Shown in pieces: positions 56,174 to 64,000 of a stretch of DNA of 64,000 nucleotides; position 1 is the stretch's first letter, and every line of letters begins with the position of its first letter. The DNA comes from Sulfolobus sp. S-194. GTDB taxonomy: Archaea > Thermoproteota > Thermoprotei_A > Sulfolobales > Sulfolobaceae. Where the stretch lies: assembly GCF_012222305.1 (NCBI RefSeq), contig NZ_CP035730.1, forward strand, positions 1,508,501 through 1,572,500. Reading direction: 5' to 3'. The notes beneath the pieces are model-generated. The model worked only from the letters and a program-made list of their open reading frames with translations. It searched no databases and was not told the origin of the DNA. The translations under genes were made by a program, and so were the position numbers.

Positions 56174-57166
56174 ATACGTGTACAAATCGAGGAAAAAATA
56201 TTTTCCATCATAAACTTCAAGGGAAGAAAGGCAGAAGAAGTCAAGAAAACACTTGTAACAGCAGCACTAACAAAAGATTCCGTGGAAAACAAGGCAAAAG
56301 AATTTGACATATCACCACAAACAGTAAGAAACTACGTGGAAGAACAACCACAAGTAATAGAACAAATGCTAAACGTGATCAAAACAATCTCCATCAAGCA
56401 ACTAAGCGAAAGAAAACGCGTAAAAATTTCAATAGACTGGACATCAATAAAATACAAAGGAAAACCCGTAGAAGGAACAAGCGGATCAAAACAAGGTTAC
56501 TCATGGAACTACGCGACAGCAACAACAAGAGTAAAGGGAAAAACACTAATACTAGCATTCACACGCGTAGAAAAAGGAATGACCAGACTAGAGATAGTTG
56601 AAAACCTAGTAAAACAAATACTAGCATTGGGCCTAGAAATAGAACTAATAGCACTAGATGCCGGATTTTACTCAGTAGATGTAATCAACTACTTATCAAG
56701 GTTTAACTTCATCATCGGAGTACCCGTGGAAAAGGTTGGAATACATCGAAACTTCGACGGCGATTACACTGCAAAATCAAGAGGCAAAAAAGCAAAATTC
56801 AGACTAATAATACACCATGGTAGGGAAAAGGAGTACCTGGCTAAAGGGACAAACCTAGACGTAAATAGGAGTATGGTTGTAAAGTGGTATAACAAGGTTA
56901 GAACACCAATAGAAACATCATACAAGTTGATCAAATCTTTCCTAATCTTCACGTCATCAAGGAGTCGCTTATTCCGCTTGTTTATCTTCGTCCTAGCAAT
57001 GTTAATCTATACACTATACTTGCTCCTCAAGGGGACGACGAGCAAGGAAGATTTTCGCTTACTCCTAATCGCCTTGTTTTTACAGGATAATATTACAACT
57101 ATTCAAGAATATTTAGTTAAAATATTTTATCCACTTTTTAATTCACTTGAATTATTTTCGGGGTGA
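56144..57166 (+). CDS. ISH3-like DDE transposase
   Basis: A 340-residue transposase. A helix-turn-helix (FDISPQTVRNYVEEQPQ) lies near residue 50. DDE candidates are D in ISIDWTS near residue 98, D in IALDAGFYS near 176, and E in VRTPIETSYKL near 262; YREK-like spacing of IS4-group enzymes fits. The C-terminus is hydrophobic and helical. The start is TTG at 56144, with AGGGGAG 6 nt before it; both sit in the loop of a 22-bp hairpin that should limit translation from readthrough transcripts. The frame is intact, so the element may be active. Confidence 0.85.
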   Translation: MKTPDYIYPKIRVQIEEKIFSIINFKGRKAEEVKKTLVTAALTKDSVENKAKEFDISPQTVRNYVEEQPQVIEQMLNVIKTISIKQLSERKRVKISIDWTSIKYKGKPVEGTSGSKQGYSWNYATATTRVKGKTLILAFTRVEKGMTRLEIVENLVKQILALGLEIELIALDAGFYSVDVINYLSRFNFIIGVPVEKVGIHRNFDGDYTAKSRGKKAKFRLIIHHGREKEYLAKGTNLDVNRSMVVKWYNKVRTPIETSYKLIKSFLIFTSSRSRLFRLFIFVLAMLIYTLYLLLKGTTSKEDFRLLLIALFLQDNITTIQEYLVKIFYPLFNSLELFSG

Positions 57167-57184
57167 TGAATTTGGGGTCTAGGG

Positions 57185-57392
57185 AACATATGTTTTTAAT
57201 TAATTGTTTCTATATGCATATTACCTAATGTTTGAGGTGTATATTTTTAATATCCTAATATCGTTATTCCTCGCATGTTACTAACATATCTAACGCTTAT
57301 CATGGTTATTATACATCTATCTGGAACTTTGTTGTCTTTTTCCAAAAGGACTTTCCCAAAATTAATTTGGATATTTAATTACAATCTATGAG
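57185..57392. other. Spacer after the IS element
   Basis: Nothing supported. Confidence 0.3.
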
Positions 57393-57605
57393 ATGACATT
57401 TTATATTATACTAGCATCTTCACCAATACTCGATTATAATAAAATTATCATTATTATTGCATATATATATCTTATAATTCACATAATAGGTGGAATAGCT
57501 TATCTAAAAGGATCTTTAAACAAAATATATTTACCAGCAAGACTAAAATATTATGGAACCTACGAACTAATTGAAATGATATATCTACTCATCATATTAA
57601 TCTAG
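57393..57605 (+). CDS. Possible small membrane protein
   Basis: A 70-residue frame with two hydrophobic stretches (residues about 18-38 and 55-70) and a PARLKYYGTYELIE loop. It is plausible as a small membrane protein, but A/T-rich DNA gives such frames by chance, and promoter evidence is weak. Confidence 0.3.
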   Translation: MTFYIILASSPILDYNKIIIIIAYIYLIIHIIGGIAYLKGSLNKIYLPARLKYYGTYELIEMIYLLIILI

Positions 57606-58323
57606 CTTAAAGGTTTAGACATAAATTAAGCTTATGTTCCGTTAATCTTAAAGAAGATTAATTTGCCTAACTTATGAATTTATATCTGGGCAATTATAAG
57701 TGTAGATAATACTTTAGTTTATCTTAAATGGTTCTTTTAATAGAATTTTAAAAAGATATTAAAACTATAATATTCATTTCCTATATGAGCACATTCGAAA
57801 AAAGAAAGTAAATTGATTACTTTTAAGGTCATCAATTAATAACAAAATTGTTGGCATGCTTCTCAAAGTGGTTTGTCACTAAGCACTTTACATTATCTAC
57901 ATAAAGCCTTAATCCTTAATGATTAACGTAAATGTTATAGGGCTTCATTGAACTCAACAACATAGTAATCACGTCTATGCTATTTTTCATTTTTAAACAT
58001 AGCTTACGTCAGTGTGAAACATTATCTCTATATAGAATTTTAATATAAACTAAAAACGATTTTTATTAATAAAAAGAATTTCTCTTGTGAGATAAAAATA
58101 AGAAAATTTTTAAAATAACCTTTTCTTCCTGATGACTCTAGCATAACGATATCCTTTATAGATTATGTAAGGTCTCCATAAGTATGTTATTGGAAACGTA
58201 AATACATGAACTAATCTATAGATCGAACAGTACAGTATGTGGCCACTCTTAGATCAAACTAAAGAGTATAAAGTTTAGCAAAGTTGAAAAACTATTAAAA
58301 ACACTAATATTAGCATAGAAAAG
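57606..58323. other. Gene-poor region
   Basis: No gene supported. On the minus strand near 57935-57975 a short open stretch reads RRDYYVVEFNEAL before stopping, which could be a transposase remnant but is too short to assign. Confidence 0.35.
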
Positions 58324-58776
58324 TTAGAAGTTATAGAATCCAAATTTTTCAAAGTAGCTTAATAGCTCAAGCACATCTTTATCATTTCTTTCGGTAGCTT
58401 TTGTTCTCCATTCAATTAACCTCTGTTTTATTAGCTCTAAATCACCTTGTCTATCAGTCTTATATCCTAGTCTGTCAAATAAATACCACAGACCTATCAG
58501 TCTTCTCTGATTAGGTAGTGTTACATATTCATCTAAGATAATTTTTATAGTAGTATTTCCCTTCTTAAATACCGCGTCACGCATACTTTCTGTGAACTGA
58601 TCAAGATAATCTACAATCTTTCTTACTTCCTCATCGTTCATTGCTATTCCGTATTTTTCAGCCACTAAATGGCAGAGTGAAAAAAGCTTTTGTATATGAC
58701 TTTGTAACTCTTCAACTTCTTTGTTGCTCGCACCTTGTATATCAAGCTTTATTTCGCCGTAATCGAGGAGTGACAT
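58324..58776 (-). CDS. Unknown helical protein
   Basis: A 150-residue mostly helical soluble protein. It includes SHIQKLFSLCHLVAEKYG and a conserved-looking RRLIGLWYLFDRLGYKTDR segment. No recognised domain, membrane helix or metal motif. It stands alone, with normal coding character in a decayed neighbourhood, which suggests it is retained under selection. Confidence 0.6.
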   Translation of the reverse strand: MSLLDYGEIKLDIQGASNKEVEELQSHIQKLFSLCHLVAEKYGIAMNDEEVRKIVDYLDQFTESMRDAVFKKGNTTIKIILDEYVTLPNQRRLIGLWYLFDRLGYKTDRQGDLELIKQRLIEWRTKATERNDKDVLELLSYFEKFGFYNF

Positions 58777-59063
58777 ATTTATTTATTTAAATATCAAGTT
58801 AATAAATCTTACTTAATTAATATATTCGTTTCACGATATTTCTTTAAGTCGACAACTATTTATGTTAATAAGAAATAGACATAATATAGCATCATCTAAA
58901 CAATGCATTGAGTAATTTAGCTTACAGGATAAGTACTATAAAACGTGTAAAACAGAATAATATAGCAATATTGTAGTAAATTCTTTAGCTAGCGTTATTT
59001 GTTTTTCTAAAATTGATATATTTAGAAATTAACTATTTATCCTACTACCTTAGATTACTTACC

Positions 59064-59378
59064 ATGATATCTTTTACTCAAATAAACGGTTACCCCGTAA
59101 TGGTTTATAGTAAGGATGGAACCAATTACTATTGGTTAGCTGGTTGTCCTCATAAGAAAAGACCCTTAAATGATGCAAAAATTTACTATGATAAAATCGA
59201 ATGTCCCTTTCATCACGCAGTTTTTAGTTTAATTTCTGGAGAATTAATAACCCCTCCTAAATCTAAAACACCTTGCAATAATTGTAAACTCGTAAGGATT
59301 GTAGTTAATGGTGACAAGATAATTTTTGAAGGCGAACCTTTCATTCCACAATTACCAGAAAAAAGCCTTAGAGATTAA
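59064..59378 (+). CDS. Rieske-type 2Fe-2S ferredoxin
   Basis: About 104 residues from the ATG at 59064. The Rieske pairs are CPH (in LAGCPHKKRPL) and CPFH (in IECPFHHAVF), binding a 2Fe-2S cluster by two Cys and two His. No membrane anchor in the short form. A longer frame starts at 59013, but TATA-like CTATTTATCC (about 59030-59040) lies inside it and is centred 28 nt before 59064, so the shorter start is preferred. No oxygenase gene is adjacent; it is likely an electron carrier. Confidence 0.85.
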   Translation: MISFTQINGYPVMVYSKDGTNYYWLAGCPHKKRPLNDAKIYYDKIECPFHHAVFSLISGELITPPKSKTPCNNCKLVRIVVNGDKIIFEGEPFIPQLPEKSLRD

Positions 59379-59792
59379 CTAGCTCTCTCAGACCTTAACG
59401 TGTTATGCCACTTCTATATTTATATATTATAAGGATTAACTTAGAGCTGATTATAAAGGTTTAGCATTTGGTATGCTTTCGATGAAAATAGCATTTATTA
59501 TCTTCTACTACTTCTACTTCCTTAATGTTTGCTCTTTCTCCTTAGATATACAATAAAATATAATCAATCCAAGATATAAATAACATGATCTATGCCTAAT
59601 TGTAGTTTAAAGGTACTATATTCCATGTAGAATCATGAATGTATAGCCGCATGTAGGCAACAATATCTTACAAGCTACACAAAATACTCTCCACATATCA
59701 GAGAGAAGATCTAAAGTCTCGAAAAGTATATTGCATGTCAAAAATTTATAGAAATATAAATAGCCTTGACAGCACTATCTTCCAGTCTAATA
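59379..59792. other. Intergenic region
   Basis: No gene or clear repeat found. Confidence 0.35.
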
Positions 59793-60392
59793 CTAAGATA
59801 TAGGAGCTAAAGTGATCCAAATGCCTTGAATTTTATTCGAACAATTAGAATAGTTTATAAAGAGGAAGTATAGATCACCTATTTTATTCAATTGTACAAA
59901 AACTGAAAACGAAGATAGTTGAAAAGCAATTACATAATGAGTAAATTGCCCTACTATAGTTCTGTTATCTAGTTTTACGGTAAAAAATACAGGATATCCA
60001 CCGGTATATGTTATAGTAGAATTCACTACCCAATCATCATGATAGTATATTATATATTTTTCAACGTAAACAGAACCACCAGATTGATTTAACACTACGA
60101 ACTTATACTCAGTATTATTAAAAAGCATAGTCGTATTATTAATCACCTTTAACGATAAGAAAACTGCTGAAGATATATTAACCAAATCTGGAGGGCAAAT
60201 TTTAGAATTATTAAGCGAACATAAGTAGAGCTTTTGAGCTTCTTGAATAAATGTTGAAACATTTGATGATACTAAACTAATCTTACTACTTCCGTTCTTT
60301 GAGGGAATATTAGGATTTGGAGCATTAATTAATCTTAGTGAAAATATAATAAATAGAAGAATTATCATTACAACAACTATGGAAATAGCCAT
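59793..60392 (-). CDS. Membrane-anchored extracellular protein, unknown
   Basis: A 199-residue protein. One N-terminal membrane helix (residues about 4-22, IVVVMIILLFIIFSLRL) is followed by an external domain rich in NxS/T sites and predicted beta strands (EYKFVVLNQSGGSVYVEKY). A pair of cysteines (YLCSLNNSKICPP) could form a disulfide. Similar in build to pilin-associated proteins, but it lacks the class III cleavage motif. Confidence 0.6.
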   Translation of the reverse strand: MAISIVVVMIILLFIIFSLRLINAPNPNIPSKNGSSKISLVSSNVSTFIQEAQKLYLCSLNNSKICPPDLVNISSAVFLSLKVINNTTMLFNNTEYKFVVLNQSGGSVYVEKYIIYYHDDWVVNSTITYTGGYPVFFTVKLDNRTIVGQFTHYVIAFQLSSFSVFVQLNKIGDLYFLFINYSNCSNKIQGIWITLAPIS

Positions 60393-60697
60393 ATTTTTAC
60401 TTAACGTTTATCCCACTATTAACTTTACACAATATATATTAAAAAGTTTTATGAACACGAAAATAATGAAGGATATACACTCACTCTTTCTCCCTCACAT
60501 AAGTTATGTGTAAATTTAAACTTTCTATTATTCAAACCATAATCAAACTAGTGTTAAATTTAATATTATTTTCATATAACAACACTTTTAAAAATGATAT
60601 AGACTATGTAATTAGCATAAACAACAGAGAACATATAAGAGTTTATATATAGTCTTTGAAAAATTAAATAAGAACTATGACAGAAACAGTTCATATG
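60393..60697. other. Intergenic region
   Basis: Contains the promoter of the membrane protein (TATA-like AATATATATT region about 60430). Also a short TATAACAACAC block shared with repeat copy B. Confidence 0.3.
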
Positions 60698-61078
60698 CTA
60701 GTATTTAAATGGAACATATGAAAGTTGCACAATACGTTCCTCAAGTGTTTTTATGTAAGAGCTTACAAACCCGACAAGTCCATCTGCTGAGAATATAGGA
60801 ACTCCAATTAGCATTTCATTAAACTCCTTGTCCAATTCAATATATTTACATAATATAGTGTCTTTAACAAAATACTCACATAGTTCTCTATCTGGTAGAT
60901 AGGGCATGAATAATTCGTTATCAGCTATTGCTACAAAATAGGAAAAGAGGTTTTCTCGATGCATAGCCATGAGTAGCCCGTCTTCTGCAAGTTTTCCTCC
61001 AGAAGAATCTCCAGCTACTATAGTTTCAAACTCAGGCTTAGCTAAGAACTTAGGAATATAGTTTACTATTATTCCAAC
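60698..61078 (-). pseudogene. Truncated gene with a GDSSGG motif, unknown enzyme
   Basis: An open frame of about 126 codons from a stop at 61079-61081 to 60698. It has no start at its beginning; the first in-frame ATG is at 60970. Upstream of that ATG the frame reads FETIVAGDSSGGKLAEDG, which resembles the nucleophile elbow of alpha/beta hydrolases (GDSAGG), followed by LFSYFVAIADNELFMPYLP. The remainder does not resemble the usual hydrolase, so the assignment is weak. It looks like the C-terminal part of a larger gene that has lost its front. Confidence 0.45.
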
Positions 61079-61081
61079 TTA

Positions 61082-61535
61082 GGCTGAAATTGATGAGTAG
61101 TATCTATCCATTCTTTTGAGAGTCTTATTGCCTTCACTTGAAAACAACTATGTTTGACTTCACTTCTCTAACTAATCATCTTCCATACGGATGAACCTTC
61201 ACTTCCAGAGAGGGAGAGCGTGAACTTTATTCCCCTAAATGAATGATTAATTTATATTCTTTTAATCCAATATAGAGACTTTTCTAAATATATATTGCTT
61301 GATAAATAAAAAATATGTAGATTATAAAAAGTTTATTTATTTTACAACAGGAACCTTGTAGCATTTATAGGAAAATCGTTACACTTTTACGTTACGTTAA
61401 AAATATATGAGAAAGATCCCCTTACTAACTGAAGATTTCTTTCTAGTAAGCAATAAAAAATAAGGTAACAAATTAGAAATATTTATTAGTTCATGAGCAA
61501 ATACCATAATTTTTATGGTAAGGGAATTTCCTTAA
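61082..61535. other. Gene-poor region
   Basis: No gene supported. A small hairpin ACCATAA/TTATGGT lies at 61503-61519. Confidence 0.35.
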
Positions 61536-61697
61536 ACTACTAATCATGTTAAACTCGACCCAAGAGAAAGTCTTATTAACGAATTAAGTCAATTATTAAG
61601 CCCAGTACGTTTGCTTATAAATGCAGTTTTAGTGAGAGAGATCAATAGATTTGAAGAAGTTATTGTCTCAAGGAGCAGCCTCATAGCGCGTCATTAA
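61536..61697 (+). pseudogene. Short C-terminal coding remnant
   Basis: A startless open stretch of 53 codons containing VKLDPRESLINELSQLLSPV and REINRFEEVIVSR before a stop at 61695. It has protein-like character but no recognised family. It ends at the border of dispersed repeat copy B. Confidence 0.3.
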
Positions 61698-61796
61698 GCT
61701 ATTTATATTTCTATAAATTTTCATCGTATAACAACACCTTAATTTAATATTTATAAAGAAAAGATCATCTAACAAAATTATATACAAATAAAGACG
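61691..61796. repeat. Dispersed A/T-rich repeat, copy B
   Basis: About 106 bp similar to 18612-18726, same block order, about 43 kb apart. It begins at the stop codon of the short coding remnant. Confidence 0.6.
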
Positions 61797-61928
61797 CTAC
61801 GAAAAATCTTTAGGAATTCATGGCAGATAAAAGTTAAATTTATTATTTGTTAATCAATATTATGATTTTTATACAAAGATTAATCTTTCTCCTAAGTAAT
61901 TACAACAATATTTTAAATTACTAGTGTT
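61797..61928. other. Spacer
   Basis: Nothing supported. Confidence 0.3.
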
Positions 61929-62666
61929 TTAAAGAAGCATAGTACCCTTTTCTACTATACAATTTCCATAGCCCCTAAGAATATTGTTTATAATCCCCTC
62001 TACTTCTTTATCTGAAGGCCTCAACTCTCTGATATTACCAGACTCTTCAAAACACACATAACCCGTTAATTGTGTATAACAGAGTATTTTCTTATTCTCT
62101 TGATAATAGAACCTTGTCAGCCTTAATCCACTCTTTTCTATATAACCATTATCAGTAATAATCTTAGTTATTTGCTGAAAATGCTTCTTCAATACATCCT
62201 TTGGCCTCTCATCCAATGAAATAACAGCCGAAAGAAGTTTAAAAGACGAAGCCCAAGCAGGTAGAGGTAAATTCATGGGAGAGTTCAGTAGAGGTTTTTG
62301 TATCACCGTTGAAAGAACATGCAACCCATTAAGTGTCTTTTCTATCACTTTCACCTCATGGCTTTCTACTGAAAAGTCATAAACTACTCCATCACTACTA
62401 AGAGACAATGAAGGCCTCTTATCTTCCCTAATTATATTACTTATTATTGAGTAGAGAAATGATTTCACATCCGCTAAGTTCACCTCCTTAGAGGGCATGT
62501 ATAAATTCCTGCCAGTAATTTTATAATGCGGCGTATCCAAAGAAAAATGAGTTACTTCATTACCGTAAATTCTCATATATGCTTCACTGTTAGGTATCAT
62601 CTCTTTTATCTCAATTTCTCCCTCATAATAAGATATCTGGGAATTAAGAATTTTGAAACTAACCAT
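61929..62666 (-). CDS. Unknown protein
   Basis: A 245-residue protein with no recognised family. Its N-terminal 100 residues are strand-rich (FKILNSQISYYEGEIEI, EVTHFSLDTPHYKITG), the middle has a helical segment (KDVLKKHFQQITKIITDNG), and cysteines occur in ILCYTQLTGYVC and YGNCIV. No membrane helix. It stands alone upstream of the rRNA genes with good coding character. Confidence 0.6.
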   Translation of the reverse strand: MVSFKILNSQISYYEGEIEIKEMIPNSEAYMRIYGNEVTHFSLDTPHYKITGRNLYMPSKEVNLADVKSFLYSIISNIIREDKRPSLSLSSDGVVYDFSVESHEVKVIEKTLNGLHVLSTVIQKPLLNSPMNLPLPAWASSFKLLSAVISLDERPKDVLKKHFQQITKIITDNGYIEKSGLRLTRFYYQENKKILCYTQLTGYVCFEESGNIRELRPSDKEVEGIINNILRGYGNCIVEKGTMLL

Positions 62667-63329
62667 AATATCTTAAACGAAAATATAAGATTTTAACTTT
62701 TTATTATACGTTTAAGTATGAAATATTTCTTTACACATTCAAAGTTTCTTTAGCCGATAATATTATATAACACCTCCTACGATCGCCACTCAGATCTGTT
62801 ATGTGCATAGCATGTAGTACTACCTAGATCTCTAAAAATTTTACACCTAATCTTTGCATAAAATTATGAATTACTTTATACCCTAGATAATTGACCAAAA
62901 ATTTAGAATATAAAGCTTCATCTTAATATCTACCCTTTACATAGATTTTCCTTAATTTAAATGATAACACTCTCAGTATGTACCCGATACCTTAAAACTG
63001 TGAATAAGATAAAACGTTAGTTTATAAAAATGTAGAGGCTGTTTATATAATGATAAGAAAAACGATTAGTTCCTATAAAGCTTGTGTTATGAACTTCCCA
63101 TCATATATATAAATTTATTTAGCAAACAATAACCTCATATTTACCTTATTTAAATATTCCCAAGCTTAAATCACTTTTGAAGAGAACAATCCAAAGTACA
63201 TGTTCATAAAGAGTAATTTATACTCATGCAGAAAAGACTTAGACCTTCAAAATCTATTATCAATAGTGTAAATATGCGTATAGCCCTACAAAGTTAACAA
63301 ACTAACCCCCGATCATAAAACAAAAGAAG
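62667..63329. other. Spacer between unknown gene and 23S rRNA
   Basis: A/T-rich, no gene or tRNA found. It should include the 3' trailer of the rRNA transcript. Confidence 0.4.

Positions 63330-64000
<671 letters not shown>

Larger units (their letters stand above)
56017..57184 (+). mobile_element. Insertion sequence, ISH3-like family, complete with terminal repeats
   Basis: A 1168-bp element. The left end (CCCTAGACTCCAAATTCAT, 56017-56035) matches the complement of the right end (CCCTAGACCCCAAATTCAT read inward from 57184) with one mismatch in 19, and AAAATAATT follows in both. The flanking AACA at 56013-56016 and 57185-57188 is a 4-bp target duplication. It carries one intact transposase gene. 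Length, terminal repeats and transposase type fit ISH3-family elements of Sulfolobales. Confidence 0.85.

Overview
The window comes from a thermoacidophilic crenarchaeon of the order Sulfolobales. The evidence is low-GC DNA with a GC-rich rRNA gene, the pcna-priS-gins-rpl44e-rps27e-aIF2alpha-nop10 cluster, an intron-containing tRNA-Pro, the treZ-treX-treY operon, AglB, tricorn protease, a Crn1 ring nuclease, PaREP1 remnants and pilins with class III signal peptides. First genes of transcription units look leaderless (TATA box about 26 nt upstream of the start codon), while internal genes often carry GGTG or GGAGG ribosome sites. I cannot fix the genus; Sulfurisphaera, Stygiolobus or Acidianus relatives are plausible.

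Layout. 1-9486 is a compact information-processing block: CCA-adding enzyme, ThpR, UPF0200, UPF0201, RNase Z, a tRNA methyltransferase, PRPP synthetase, GPN GTPase, a PCNA subunit, primase, GINS, ribosomal proteins, aIF2 alpha and Nop10, mostly overlapping by a few bases. 9483-17425 holds surface and metabolic genes: AglB, a tRNA-Pro(GGG) with a 21-nt intron, a kelch/fibronectin surface protein, an SDR, a TatD-like hydrolase and an MFS transporter. 17426-19879 is mostly non-coding, with a zinc-ribbon gene lacking any normal start codon.

21363-29134 is one tight minus-strand unit whose first two genes are a CARF protein and a PIN nuclease that overlap in different frames; PAP2, treZ, treX and treY follow. 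A Crn1-type ring nuclease lies 1.5 kb away, next to an HtrA protease. This looks like a cyclic-tetraadenylate signalling module (effector plus off-switch) attached to trehalose synthesis, with no CRISPR array in view. It is the most interesting part of the window.

32-45 kb carries an acyl-CoA dehydrogenase, an AAA ATPase with a winged-helix partner, two more MFS transporters, tricorn protease and decayed mobile or PaREP1 sequence. 46826-52716 is a type IV pilus operon (four class III signal peptide proteins, ATPase, membrane platform; closest in layout to the bas/aap/ups systems), with a membrane-anchored HTH regulator and an orphan pilin paralogue downstream on the other strand. From about 53 to 63.3 kb the DNA is gene-poor and decayed, with an apparently intact ISH3-like IS element whose ribosome site and start codon lie in the loop of a 22-bp hairpin, several pseudogenes and a dispersed repeat. 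The window ends in the 3' part of the 23S rRNA gene on the minus strand.
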